Positions 37,125-45,127 of a DNA stretch of 64,000 bases are shown in pieces. Positions within the stretch are counted from its first letter, which is position 1. Each line of letters begins with the position of its first letter. Both the position numbers and the translations under genes were made by a program. The notes beneath the pieces were generated by a model. That model did not search any database. It had not been told where the DNA came from and saw nothing but the letters and a program-made list of their open reading frames with translations. Origin of the DNA: Nocardia acidivorans NBRC 108247 (GTDB taxonomy: Bacteria; Actinomycetota; Actinomycetes; Mycobacteriales; Mycobacteriaceae); contig NZ_BDAW01000024.1 of NCBI RefSeq assembly GCF_001625085.1, positions 1 to 64,000 on the forward strand, given 5' to 3'.

Positions 37125-37769
37125 CTAGGCGGGAACCGGACGGGCGCGGTCCGTGATCACCAGAGCCGCCATGGCCCCCAGTATGGAGCCGGTGACGTAG
37201 CGCTGGGCGCGGAGCCAGAGCGGGCGACCACCGAGGAAGGTCGCGATCGCGCCCGCGCTCAGCACTATGAGGCCGTCCACGGTGATGGCGATGACGATCT
37301 GCACCGCGCCCAGCGCGAGACTCTGCGACCAGACGCTGCCCCGCGCCGGGACCACGAACTGCGGGATCAGGGCCATGTACATGATGGCGATCTTGGGGTT
37401 CAGCAGATTGGTGACGAAGCCCATGGTGAAGAGGCGGCGTGTGGGATCGGCGGGCATCGCCTCAGGGGCGAAGGCCGAAAGACCGCCGGGGCGAAGGGTT
37501 TTCCAGGCCAGATACAGCAGATAGGCCGCACCGGCCAGTTTCAAGGCCAGGTAGAGCGCGGGGACCACGGCGAAGATCGCGGTAATGCCCACCGTCGCCG
37601 CGGTCAGGTAGACGGCGAAGCCCGCGGCCACGCCCGTGAGCGAGATGAATCCGGCGCGGCGACCCTGCGATACGGTTCGCGATACCAGATACATCATGTT
37701 CGGGCCGGGGGTGAGCACCATGCCGAGTGCCACCGAGGCGACACCGAGGATCGCGGACAGCTGGATCAT
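37125..37769 (-). CDS. LysE-family exporter (second)
   Basis: 214 residues from ATG 37769. Segments include ILGVASVALGMVLTPGPNMM (PGPN motif), GRRAGFISLTGVAAGFAVYL, LAGAAYLLYLAWKTLRPGG and GFVTNLLNPKIAIMYMALIP (NPK motif). It is an RhtB/LysE amino-acid exporter, 25-30 percent alike by eye to the one at 34985. It lies between the M1 peptidase (convergent, 31-bp gap) and a dapC-type gene. A dispersed hairpin element sits in its 5' region. No LysG-type regulator is adjacent. Confidence 0.9.
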   Translation of the reverse strand: MIQLSAILGVASVALGMVLTPGPNMMYLVSRTVSQGRRAGFISLTGVAAGFAVYLTAATVGITAIFAVVPALYLALKLAGAAYLLYLAWKTLRPGGLSAFAPEAMPADPTRRLFTMGFVTNLLNPKIAIMYMALIPQFVVPARGSVWSQSLALGAVQIVIAITVDGLIVLSAGAIATFLGGRPLWLRAQRYVTGSILGAMAALVITDRARPVPA

Positions 37770-37838
37770 GCCTCGGATTCTGCGCGAAACCAGACCCCGG
37801 TGTCGCGGTCCAGTCGACAATCAGTGGACCGTCGCGGG

Positions 37839-37873
37839 GTGTGGATCCCGGCCAAACGCATGCCGAGATGACG
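37839..37873 (+). repeat. Dispersed hairpin element, solo copy E
   Basis: GTGTGGATCCCGGCCAAACG then CATGCCGAGATGACG, followed up to about 37936 by degenerate CCGGGATGACG-like units. This is the only copy not in a convergent gap: it lies between two minus-strand genes, after dapC and before the LysE gene. Confidence 0.75.
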
Positions 37874-37942
37874 AGAGTGGTCCACGCCCGGATGACGAGG
37901 TCCGGGGGATGACGGGTGGTCCGGGCCGGGATAACGGCGGGG

Positions 37943-39124
37943 CTAGTGCGTGGCGGCGGTGCGGCCCGCGCGGAGGCGGCGGACACCCTCGGCGATGGTT
38001 TCCTCTTTCTTGCAGAAGGTGAAGCGGACGAGGTGGTTCCAGGCGGGTTTGTCGTCGGCGAAGACGCTCACCGGGACCGCGGCCACGCCGAGACGTTCGG
38101 GGAGTTCGCGGCAGAAGTCGTAGGCGTCGGTGGCACCGAGCGGGGTGATGTCGGCGCAGACGAAATAGGTCCCGTCACTGCGCTTTACCGCGAAGCCCGC
38201 TTCGGACAGGGCGGCGGACAGCCGTAGGCGCTTCTCGGACAGGGCGTCCCGCAGTGCCGCGATCCACTGCTGCTCGTGTTCCAGGGCGTGTGCGACGGCG
38301 GGCTGGAAGGGTCCGCCGCCGACGAAGGTGAGGAACTGTTTGGCGGCCAGCACGGCGTCCAGCAGTGGCGCGGGGGCGCAGGCCCAGCCGATCTTCCACC
38401 CGGTGACGCTGAAAGTCTTCGCGGCGCTGGAGATCACAATGGTGCGCTCGAACATGCCGGGCAGCGTGGCGATGCTGATGTGCCGGTGGCCGTCGAAGGC
38501 CAGATGTTCGTATGCCTCATCGGACATGACGTAGAGGTCGCGTTCGATGGCGATCTCCGCGATGGCGGTGAGATCCGCGCGCGACAGCACCGCACCGGTC
38601 GGATTGTGCGGTGAATTCACCAGCAGCATCCGGGTTTTCGGGGTGATGGCGGCGCGCAGACTGTCCAGATCGAGGGCGAATCCGTCGCCGTCCGGAACCA
38701 GCCGGGCGGTGCGGCGCCGCGCCCCGGCCAGGGCGACTGCGGCAGCGTACGAGTCGTAGTAGGGCTCGATGAGCACCACTTCGTCACCGGGTTCGACCAG
38801 CCCCAGAATGGTGGCGGCGATGGCCTCGGTCGCCCCGACCGTCACCAGTACCTGACTGTCCGGGTCGTAGTGGGTGCCGTAGCGGCGCGCGCGATCGGTG
38901 GCGATGGCCTGGCGCAGCGCGGGAACCCCACGGCCGGGCGGGTATTGGTTGAATCCGTCGGCGATGGCCTGCCGGGCGACCTCGAGCATCCCGGCGGGTC
39001 CGTCGGAGTCCGGGAAGCCCTGGCCGAGGTTGACCGCACCGTGCCGGACGGCGAGTTCGGTCATCTCGGCAAAGATCGTCGAAGCGTAGGGACGCAGCCT
39101 TGCGACGGTCGGAATCTGGGGCAT
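37943..39124 (-). CDS. dapC: N-succinyldiaminopimelate aminotransferase-type enzyme
   Basis: 393 residues from ATG 39124 (MPQIPTVARLRPYASTIFAE); the frame extends nine codons upstream. Class I aminotransferase: NLGQGFPDSDGPAGMLEVAR, VTVGATEAIAATILGLVEPG, NSPHNPTGAVLSRADL, YVMSDEAYEHLAFDG, and the PLP lysine in VISSAAKTFSVTGWKIGWA. M. tuberculosis Rv0858c (DapC) shares this layout and genomic neighbourhood; it acts in the succinylase branch of lysine and meso-diaminopimelate synthesis. Related kynurenine/glutamine transaminases share most motifs, so substrate assignment rests mainly on context. Confidence 0.88.
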   Translation of the reverse strand: MPQIPTVARLRPYASTIFAEMTELAVRHGAVNLGQGFPDSDGPAGMLEVARQAIADGFNQYPPGRGVPALRQAIATDRARRYGTHYDPDSQVLVTVGATEAIAATILGLVEPGDEVVLIEPYYDSYAAAVALAGARRRTARLVPDGDGFALDLDSLRAAITPKTRMLLVNSPHNPTGAVLSRADLTAIAEIAIERDLYVMSDEAYEHLAFDGHRHISIATLPGMFERTIVISSAAKTFSVTGWKIGWACAPAPLLDAVLAAKQFLTFVGGGPFQPAVAHALEHEQQWIAALRDALSEKRLRLSAALSEAGFAVKRSDGTYFVCADITPLGATDAYDFCRELPERLGVAAVPVSVFADDKPAWNHLVRFTFCKKEETIAEGVRRLRAGRTAATH

Positions 39125-39298
39125 GTCCGGAGGATAGTCCACCGCGGCCAACAGTTGCGATGCGATAGCGAAAGACTATGTTTCACTTTGCATTCGAGCC
39201 TTCTACCTGGCTCGTTGTGCAATGCCCTAAAGGCAGCTAGCCTGCCCGTGTTTTATCTCACAACCGCCTATCAGCGGTTTTCTCGAAAGGGGCGAAAT

Positions 39299-39553
39299 AT
39301 GCCCTCGTACTTGGAACTTCTCCTGCACCCCACACAAGCGGTCGATATTGTGCATCAGATTGCGCACCAGCTTATTGCTGGCAACTGGTCCACCGGCGAT
39401 TGGAACCTGGGCTCCAGCTTCCCGCCCTCCGGTTCGGGCGGCTCCGGCTCCGGCACCGGCTCGGGTATCGGCAATTGCCTGCCCACCGGTTCGGTGAGCC
39501 TGTCCGGCGGAATGGACTGCACCTCCGGCTCCGGAACCAGCTACCCGGGCTGA
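39299..39553 (+). CDS. Small Gly/Ser-rich hypothetical protein
   Basis: 84 residues from ATG 39299 with a GAAAGGGG ribosome site. The N-terminal third is an amphipathic helix (MPSYLELLLHPTQAVDIVHQ). The rest is a Gly/Ser-rich, disordered-looking tail (SGSGGSGSGTGSGIGN) with two Cys (GNCLPTG, MDCTSG). No classical signal peptide is visible. It stands alone between two minus-strand genes (dapC and the sigma factor gene), with a T-rich, lower-G+C upstream region (39160-39270) that looks like a promoter. I know no family. The reading frame is favoured by the ribosome site and by the drop in G+C just before it. Confidence 0.6.
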   Translation: MPSYLELLLHPTQAVDIVHQIAHQLIAGNWSTGDWNLGSSFPPSGSGGSGSGTGSGIGNCLPTGSVSLSGGMDCTSGSGTSYPG

Positions 39554-39619
39554 TGACCGCCGATGTGCGGCATGTCGGTCGGGGGTGTGCCGCCCATCGG
39601 GCATCGGATAGCGCGGGCC

Positions 39620-40546
39620 TCAGTGCGGCAGCCGCAGCCCCTTGAGTTTGGCCGGATTGACCAGATCGTAGATGCCCCAGACCTTTCCGTCGCACACGGT
39701 GAACCCGTAGACGCGCGGCGGCGTCCCGGGCCGACCCTGCTCCGAGGCCCGCTCGTGCACCAGCATGCCCAACTGGCCGTTGACGAGCACGAATTCGAAG
39801 GCGCCCGCCTGATAGATGGCCGGATCGTCGAAGCCGTACCGGGTGCGCAGCCCCAGCCACAGCCGGACATTCTTGTCCACGCCGGTCACGATATTGATGG
39901 CGGTCGTGGTGGTGCCGCCCGCATCGCCGACCGTGCGCACGTCCGGATGCAGCGCCGCCACAACGGCATTCACATCACCGCGATAGAGCGCCTCCAGCAG
40001 CTGTTGGACGGCGGCATTGTGTTCGTCGTCGCTGACCGGTTCGGGCGTGTGCGCCAGGGCTTTTCGCGCCCGCGTGGCCAGGGCCCGCGCGGCCTCGGTG
40101 GAGACGCCGAGAATATCGGAGATCTCGTCGAACGGCACCGAAAAGCCGTCGTGCAGAACGAAAGCCACGCGCTGCGGCGGGGTGAGGGTGTCCATCACCA
40201 CCAGGGCGGCGAAGCGGGCATCCTGTTTGCGCACCACCGCGGCCAGCGGATCGGGCGTGCTGGAGGGTAGCGGACTGGTGACGATCGGCTCCGGAAGCCA
40301 CTGCCCCACATACTGCTCGCGGCGCGCGCTGGCACTGCGCAGCCGGTCCAGGCAGATGCGCGAGACCACCGTGGTGAGCCAGGCGCGCAGATCCTCGATC
40401 TCGTGCTGGCGGGCGACCGCGAGCCGTAACCAGCTCTCCTGCACCGCATCCTCGGCATCGGCGACGCTGCCCGTCAACCGGTAGGCCACCGAGAGCAGGT
40501 GTGGCCGATGGTTTTCGAACAAATCGGTGAGCAGCGCGGCGACCAT
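39620..40546 (-). CDS. ECF41-group RNA polymerase sigma factor with SnoaL-like tail
   Basis: 308 residues from ATG 40546. Region 2 is FENHRPHLLSVAYRLTGSVA to RAWLTTVVSRICLDRLRSA; region 4 is LTPPQRVAFVLHDGFSVPFD with the HTH ISDILGVSTEAARALATRAR. Between them is WLPEP, a hallmark of ECF41 sigma factors. The C-terminal SnoaL-like extension (about 190-308) has DAGGT where many members have DGGGK, and ends NPAKLKGLRLP, matching the NPDKL-type motif. In this group the extension controls sigma activity in place of an anti-sigma factor. The usual partner gene (oxidoreductase or carboxymuconolactone decarboxylase) is not adjacent. Confidence 0.92.
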   Translation of the reverse strand: MVAALLTDLFENHRPHLLSVAYRLTGSVADAEDAVQESWLRLAVARQHEIEDLRAWLTTVVSRICLDRLRSASARREQYVGQWLPEPIVTSPLPSSTPDPLAAVVRKQDARFAALVVMDTLTPPQRVAFVLHDGFSVPFDEISDILGVSTEAARALATRARKALAHTPEPVSDDEHNAAVQQLLEALYRGDVNAVVAALHPDVRTVGDAGGTTTTAINIVTGVDKNVRLWLGLRTRYGFDDPAIYQAGAFEFVLVNGQLGMLVHERASEQGRPGTPPRVYGFTVCDGKVWGIYDLVNPAKLKGLRLPH

Positions 40547-40680
40547 CGAACCGATCCTACGGTCGCGGTCGGACCAATCGGGCACCGGCCCGGAATGCCG
40601 GATCCCGGAGATGGACGCCCGCCCGGTTCGACGCCGGAATCCCGCTGCGCCGGTACACCGTTCCGTGACAGCATGGCCGC

Positions 40681-41262
40681 ATGGACGCGCGGACGCTCTC
40701 GAATGGCACGGTCTGGCTCTCGCCGCCGACCGTGCTCGATATCGACGACATCACCGCGTGCTGTCAACAACCCTCGGTCGGGCAGTGGACGACCATGCCG
40801 GTCCCCTATATCCGCGCCGACGCCGAGAAGTTCATCTACGACATGGTGACGCCCGGCTGGGCCGACCGCAGTCCCACCTGGGCGCTGCGCTTGGGCGAAG
40901 ACTCCCAGGTGGTAGGCATGATCGGCCTCGGACCGATCGATTCCCGCCGCGATCACAACTCCGCGGAGATCGGCTTTTGGCTCTCCGCGGCGGTACGCGG
41001 GCGGGGCCTGATGACCCAGGCCGTCGACCTGGTCTGCGCGGCCGCCTTCGCCCCGGACTGGCTCGCCGTGGAACGCATCGAATGGCGCGCCATCGTCGGC
41101 AATCACGCCTCGGCCGCCGTCGCCCGCCGCGCGGGCTTCCACTACGAGGGCCTGCTCCGCGGCGGCTGCGTCCAGCGCGGCACCCGCCTGGACAGCTGGC
41201 TGGCCGCCCGCCTACCCGCCGATCCCGCCGTCCCCGCCACCGACTGGCCCGCCGGAATCTAG
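40681..41262 (+). CDS. GNAT-family N-acetyltransferase (RimJ/RimL type)
   Basis: 193 residues. Acetyltransferase core with VVGMIGLGPIDSRRDHNSAE, IGFWLSAAVRGRGLMTQAVD (acetyl-CoA loop R-G-x-G-L), ERIEWRAIVGNHASAAVARR and AGFHYEGLLRGG, the typical GFxxEG ending of RimJ/RimL-like enzymes. These acetylate N-terminal amines of ribosomal proteins or small molecules. Nothing identifies the acceptor. It stands alone, divergent from the sigma gene, convergent with the DAHP synthase gene. Confidence 0.88.
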   Translation: MDARTLSNGTVWLSPPTVLDIDDITACCQQPSVGQWTTMPVPYIRADAEKFIYDMVTPGWADRSPTWALRLGEDSQVVGMIGLGPIDSRRDHNSAEIGFWLSAAVRGRGLMTQAVDLVCAAAFAPDWLAVERIEWRAIVGNHASAAVARRAGFHYEGLLRGGCVQRGTRLDSWLAARLPADPAVPATDWPAGI

Positions 41263-41287
41263 CCCCGTCCCCCGGGCACCAGTACCC

Positions 41288-41411
41288 CTTCGGCAGCGTC
41301 ACCCATCCCGGCAGCATCACCCCGTCATCCCGGCATGGTTTTGGCCGGGATCCACACCCGTTGCGACACAACAGATTCGGTGGATCCCGGCCAAGAACGC
41401 GCCGGGATGAC
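41288..41411. repeat. Dispersed bipartite hairpin element, full copy F/G
   Basis: Left: CCATCCCGGCAGCATCACC half-units, then GTCATCCCGGCATGGTTTTG and GCCGGGATCCAC (hairpin F, 41323-41357). Right: GTGGATCCCGGCCAAGAACG and CGCCGGGATGAC (hairpin G, 41380-41411). The inner spacer is about 22 bp. The two arms form a long inverted repeat in the convergent gap between the GNAT gene and aroG. Confidence 0.85.
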
Positions 41412-41448
41412 GCGGGCAGACGCCCGAAATATCCTGGGAGACAGCCTT

Positions 41449-42537
41449 TCAGCCGCGGCGGGTAGCTACGGCGGCGGCGAGGATGTCGAGCTGGGCGGCG
41501 GTGACGTCCCAGTCGAGGCAGGCGTCGGTGATGGACTGGCCGTAGACGAGGGTCTCCGGGTGGCCCAGGGTGAGGTCCTGGCGGCCCGCGACCAGGAAGC
41601 TCTCCATCATCAGGCCGACCACGGTGCGCTCGCCCGCGGCGATGCGCCCGGCGATATCGGTCACCACGTCCACCTGCTTGTTGTGGTCCTTATTGCTGTT
41701 GCCGTGCGAGGCGTCGACCACCAGGCGCTGGGCCAGCGACGACTTCTCCAGGCGGATAAGGGCTTCCGCGCAGGACTCGGCATCGAAGTTGGTGCCATTG
41801 CTGCCGCCGCGCAGGATGACATGACAGTCCGGATTGCCCGCGGTGCGGATCAGCGCCGAACGCCCGTCGAGATCGGTGCCCGGGAAGACATGGCTGGCCG
41901 CCGCCGCGCGCACACCGTCCACCGCGACCTGCACATCGCCGTCGGTGCCGTTCTTGATGCCGACCGGCATGGACAGCGCCGAGGACAGCTGCCGATGCAC
42001 CTGGCTGGCGGCGGTGCGCGCACCGATCGCGCCGTACGCCACCAGATCCGCGATGTACTGCGGGGTGATCGGATCCAGGAATTCACAGGCCACGGGCAGA
42101 CCGAGCGCGGTGATGTCCACCAGCAGCTGCCGGCCCACATCGAGCCCGGTATTGATATCGAAGCTGCCGTCCAGGTGCGGATCGTTGATCAGCCCCTTCC
42201 ACCCGAGCGTGGTGCGCGGCTTCTCGAAGTAGACGCGCATGACCACGTGCAGCCGGTCCCCGAGTTCCGCGGCCTTGGCGGCGAGCTTGCGGGCGTACTC
42301 CATGGCCGCGGCGGTGTCGTGCACCGAGCACGGGCCGACGATCACCATGAGGCGGTCGTCGTCACCATTGAGCACGTCGATGGTGGCTTTGCGCCCGGCG
42401 CGCACGGTATCGGCCAGGGTGTCGTCGAGCGGATGCGATCCGCGCACGTCGGCGGGCGAGCGCAGCGGGCTCACGCTGAGAGTGCGCTGGTCGTCGAGAT
42501 CGGCGTGCCGGGGATCGAGATCGGCAGCGAGAGTCAT
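41449..42537 (-). CDS. aroG: 3-deoxy-7-phosphoheptulonate synthase, class I
   Basis: 362 residues from ATG 42537. First enzyme of the shikimate pathway, joining phosphoenolpyruvate and erythrose-4-phosphate. Class I alpha (E. coli AroG/F/H) motifs: LMVIVGPCSVHDTAAAMEYA, VVMRVYFEKPRTTLGWKGLI, DINTGLDVGRQLLVDITALG, ACEFLDPITPQYIADLV, GARTAASQVHRQLSSALSMP, VILRGGSNGTNFDAES and LVVDASHGNSNKDHNKQ, covering the PEP and metal sites (Cys in GPCS, His in DASHGN). A 22-residue leader with Tyr-Phe-Trp-Phe lies 94 bp upstream, pointing to attenuation by aromatic amino acids. Confidence 0.95.
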   Translation of the reverse strand: MTLAADLDPRHADLDDQRTLSVSPLRSPADVRGSHPLDDTLADTVRAGRKATIDVLNGDDDRLMVIVGPCSVHDTAAAMEYARKLAAKAAELGDRLHVVMRVYFEKPRTTLGWKGLINDPHLDGSFDINTGLDVGRQLLVDITALGLPVACEFLDPITPQYIADLVAYGAIGARTAASQVHRQLSSALSMPVGIKNGTDGDVQVAVDGVRAAAASHVFPGTDLDGRSALIRTAGNPDCHVILRGGSNGTNFDAESCAEALIRLEKSSLAQRLVVDASHGNSNKDHNKQVDVVTDIAGRIAAGERTVVGLMMESFLVAGRQDLTLGHPETLVYGQSITDACLDWDVTAAQLDILAAAVATRRG

Positions 42538-42588
42538 GATCGTGGGTTCCTTTTCTCAGGCCGACCCACGGAGATTCGAATTTCTGGA

Positions 42589-42622
42589 ACCCCTCGGAGC
42601 CGGTCTGTTGTCCGGCTCGGGG
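42589..42622 (-). promoter_or_regulatory. Hairpin in the aroG leader (candidate attenuator)
   Basis: On the minus strand CCCCGAGCCGG ... CCGGCTCCGAGGGG forms a stem (inner six pairs AGCCGG/CCGGCT, outer four C-G pairs with an asymmetric bulge) nine bases after the leader-peptide stop. There is no T tract, so it may act on translation or through a Rho-type mechanism. Confidence 0.55.
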
Positions 42623-42631
42623 TGGAGGAGG

Positions 42632-42700
42632 TCAGCGCAGGTTCACGCCGCTCGACCCACCCGGGGCCGGCTGGCTAAACCAGAAATACACGCGCTGCAT
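42632..42700 (-). CDS. Aromatic leader peptide upstream of aroG
   Basis: A 22-codon frame from ATG 42700 to TGA 42632 encodes MQRVYFWFSQPAPGG followed by seven more residues. Tyr-Phe-Trp-Phe at positions 5-8 is exactly the composition expected of an attenuation leader for an aromatic-pathway gene. A short leader peptide (aroR) upstream of the aroF-type gene is known in Corynebacterium. The aroG start lies 94 bp downstream, with a hairpin between. No ribosome site is clear; a TGATAC box close upstream suggests a leaderless transcript. Confidence 0.75.
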   Translation of the reverse strand: MQRVYFWFSQPAPGGSSGVNLR

Positions 42701-42826
42701 GCCGGACACCGTATCAGAGATCACGAAAATTGCGTGTGGCCGCTGACACACTGTGGAACGGCTTCTCAATATATGAGACGCGACGCCGGGAACGACCGCA
42801 CCCGAACCACATTCGCGGGCGCGTAG

Positions 42827-43189
42827 CTACCGTGCGATGTAATGCAGGATCACATCGTGCACGTGCCGCGTCTTCTCATCGCCGCGGAACTCCACCTCGT
42901 AGTTGTTGTGCCCGGTGCTGATGACGATGTGCCCGGAGGAGAAAAACTGCCCGGCGAAGGATTTGTTGGTGAGCACGCTGACGCTGCTGATCCGCGCGTA
43001 CGGGATGCTCGTGATGGCGACCTTCTTCCCCACGAACGAATTGTCCTGAATGATCACCCGGCGATCGGTGAGCCCGAGAAATCCGGTGCCCACGCCGATG
43101 GCGTCGTACACCGCCAGGATCTGCTCGCCCTGGAGCAGCCCCTGCTGGATCTTCTCCAGCTGATCTCGTCGATCGAACGGAATGCTCAT
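42827..43189 (-). CDS. Bacterial PH-domain protein
   Basis: 120 residues. The whole chain is a pleckstrin-homology-like bacterial domain (YokE/bPH type): LQGEQILAVYDAIGVGTGFL, LTDRRVIIQDNSFVGKKVAI, TSIPYARISSVSVLTNKSFA and GHIVISTGHNNYEVEFRGDE. It is soluble, with no span. It lies 3 bp after the SDR gene stop codon region on the same strand (43193) and may be read with it. The function of this domain class in bacteria is poorly known. Confidence 0.85.
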   Translation of the reverse strand: MSIPFDRRDQLEKIQQGLLQGEQILAVYDAIGVGTGFLGLTDRRVIIQDNSFVGKKVAITSIPYARISSVSVLTNKSFAGQFFSSGHIVISTGHNNYEVEFRGDEKTRHVHDVILHYIAR

Positions 43190-43192
43190 GAC

Positions 43193-44077
43193 CTACCTGC
43201 GCGGAAAGCTATAGCTGACCTTGGTCAGCTGCTCGGACAATTCCCAGAGGCGGCGCGCGGTCACCTCATCGCGTGAGGCGGCGGTGGAGCCGCTCGGCCC
43301 CGGATGGCCGCGCATACCGCGCAATCCGGTGGGCCCGTAGTATCCGCCCGGCCGCACACCGGCGGCGGTGGCCGCGTAAAGCGTTGGCAGCGCGCCCATT
43401 TCGGCACTCTGCGCGAAGAGACGGTTGCCGATCCCGAGGAAGAAGTCCTGGATCGACTCGGTATGGGACTGCAATTCGGTGGCCGCGAAGCCGGGATGCG
43501 CGCCGACCGAAAGCTGCGGTGCGCCCGCGGCTGTCAGCCGCCGCTGCAATTCATAGGTGAACATGAGATTCGCCAGCTTGGACTGCCCGTAGGCGAGCCA
43601 GCGCTGATAGCGGCGCTGCTCCCAGTTCAGATCGGCCAGATCGATCTTGCCGGTGGCGTGCATACCGCTGGAGACGGTGACAATGCGATCGCGCACCCGG
43701 TCCAGCAGCAGGCCGGTGAGCGCGAAATGGCCGAGATGGTTTGTGCCGATCTGCATTTCGAAGCCGTCGGCGGTGCGCTTGAGCGGTACCGCCATCACCC
43801 CGGCATTGTTGATCAGCAGATCCACCGCATCGATGCCATCGGCGAATTCGCGCACCGAGGCCAGATCCGCCAGATCCAATCGGCGCACCTGCACGTTCTT
43901 TCCGATGGCGTCGGCCACCGAACGCGCCTTGACCTCATTGCGGCACGCCATGATCACCTGCGCCCCGGCCCCCGCGAGCGCCCGCGCGGTGACCGCGCCC
44001 AGCCCGCTGTTGGCGCCCGTCACAATAACCGTTCGACCGGTCTGATCCGGGATGTCGGCGATGTCCCAACCACTCAC
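43193..44077 (-). CDS. Short-chain dehydrogenase/reductase (first of two paralogues)
   Basis: 294 residues from GTG 44077 (VSGWDIADIPDQTGRTVIVT). Rossmann motif TGANSGLGAVTARALAGAGA (TGxxxGxG), NNAG in LLINNAGVMAVPLKR, catalytic Ser in VTVSSGMHATGKIDL, and YxxxK in WLAYGQSKLANLMFTYELQR. The sequence resembles retinol-dehydrogenase/WWOX-like SDRs of Actinobacteria. The gene at 46888 is a close paralogue in opposite orientation, sharing ADGFEMQIGTN and SAEMGALPTL. The upstream extension of the frame is spurious. Confidence 0.9.
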   Translation of the reverse strand: MSGWDIADIPDQTGRTVIVTGANSGLGAVTARALAGAGAQVIMACRNEVKARSVADAIGKNVQVRRLDLADLASVREFADGIDAVDLLINNAGVMAVPLKRTADGFEMQIGTNHLGHFALTGLLLDRVRDRIVTVSSGMHATGKIDLADLNWEQRRYQRWLAYGQSKLANLMFTYELQRRLTAAGAPQLSVGAHPGFAATELQSHTESIQDFFLGIGNRLFAQSAEMGALPTLYAATAAGVRPGGYYGPTGLRGMRGHPGPSGSTAASRDEVTARRLWELSEQLTKVSYSFPRR

Positions 44078-44236
44078 GAGATCGAGTCTAGGGGCGCGGC
44101 GGCCCGCCCGTCGGGTCTCGCGCGCAACCGCGATCCGCGCCGAATTCGCCGACGGTTCGCTACACTCGCGCGCCGGGCGGCGTGTCCACCGCCGATTCAC
44201 CGGCCATGACCAGGCCGAGCGGTAGCGTCCGCGCCT

Positions 44237-44401
44237 ATGGACACGCTCATACTCGCGGGTTTGCTGTGCGTGCTGTTCCTCATTGTCAGACGAAGTTCGC
44301 GCCGCGCGATCCTGGCGGCCTGGTGGGTCGTGACCCTCGCCTGCGGGGTGCTGCTGAAGCTGCACATCACCAGCAGCCTCGGATTGGGGCTGACATGGTG
44401 A
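44237..44401 (+). CDS. DUF5993 small membrane protein
   Basis: 54 residues from ATG 44237. Two spans (MDTLILAGLLCVLFLIV and ILAAWWVVTLACGVLL) joined by a basic loop RRSSRRA, ending LKLHITSSLGLGLTW. The stop codon overlaps the start of the downstream DsbB-like gene by 7 bp, so translation is coupled. Proteins of this size and topology (DUF5993) are known next to dsbB-type genes. A role in disulfide chemistry is inferred from this partnership only. Confidence 0.75.
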   Translation: MDTLILAGLLCVLFLIVRRSSRRAILAAWWVVTLACGVLLKLHITSSLGLGLTW

Positions 44402-45054
44402 CCGATACCGCACCCGCAACCGTGGAAAGCCGTGGCGGAGCGCTGAATCAGCTCCAGTACTGGCTGGCGCTGGTCTTCATCGTCGGCTGGGCCGGGGTGA
44501 TCTGCGGCGGTCTCGGCTTCCAATTCGTGAACTGGGAGTACCCGTGCCCGCTATGCATGCTGCAGCGCTACTTCATGATGCTGGCCGCGCTGGGCGGGGC
44601 CTATATCGTGCGCAAGGGCATGACCGGAACCATCGCGCCGCGCGATTACGCGGTGGGCTGGGGTATGGCGATCGTGGCCTGCTTCGGCGGCGCGTTCACC
44701 GCCTGGAGGCAGACCATGCTGCATATCCCGCCGGGCGATCCCGGCTACATGGGCGCGGTGTTCGGACTGCACCTGTACGTGTGGGCGTGGATTCTGTTCG
44801 TCGCCGCGATCACGACAATCGGTGTGGTGCTGACGTTTTCGTACACCACCTCGACGGTCAACCTGCCCGCGTCACCGCATCGGACGGCCGGGAAGGCGGC
44901 CTTCGGATTTCTGGCGCTGGTCATCACGGTGAATCTGGTGGCGACCTTCTTCCTGGAGGGTTTCCACTGGAAGCTGCCCGATGATCCGGCCTGCTATCAA
45001 CTGCTGCACGATCTGGGGATTCTCGACGGCGGCTGTGTGCTGCCCGCGCACTGA
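44395..45054 (+). CDS. DsbB-type disulfide bond formation protein
   Basis: 219 residues from ATG 44395, overlapping the DUF5993 stop. Four spans: YWLALVFIVGWAGVICGGLG, then the periplasmic redox pair in WEYPCPLCMLQRYFMMLAAL (CPLC, about 50-53), YAVGWGMAIVACFGGAFTAW and LYVWAWILFVAAITTIGVVL, and a final span KAAFGFLALVITVNLVATFF. A second Cys pair lies in the C-terminal tail (DPACYQLL, GGCVLP). It should re-oxidise a thioredoxin-like donor using quinone. A DsbA-type partner is not in the window. Confidence 0.87.
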   Translation: MVTDTAPATVESRGGALNQLQYWLALVFIVGWAGVICGGLGFQFVNWEYPCPLCMLQRYFMMLAALGGAYIVRKGMTGTIAPRDYAVGWGMAIVACFGGAFTAWRQTMLHIPPGDPGYMGAVFGLHLYVWAWILFVAAITTIGVVLTFSYTTSTVNLPASPHRTAGKAAFGFLALVITVNLVATFFLEGFHWKLPDDPACYQLLHDLGILDGGCVLPAH

Positions 45055-45077
45055 ATGAGGCGCTTGCGGCAGTGAGA

Positions 45078-45096
45078 TAGGGTTGCCTAACCTTCG
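45078..45096. promoter_or_regulatory. IdeR-like iron box upstream of aryl-AMP ligase
   Basis: ATAGGGTTGCCTAACCTTC matches the IdeR/DtxR consensus TTAGGTTAGSCTAACCTAA at 14 of 19 positions and lies 32 bp before the ligase GTG start. Confidence 0.75.
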
Positions 45097-45127
45097 TTAA
45101 GCACCTTACTCACAGAGGCTCAGCACC

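Noticed and set aside
41335..42678. 447-codon plus-strand frame opposite aroG
   Set aside because: Antisense shadow; it also covers the leader peptide region and shows no family pattern.
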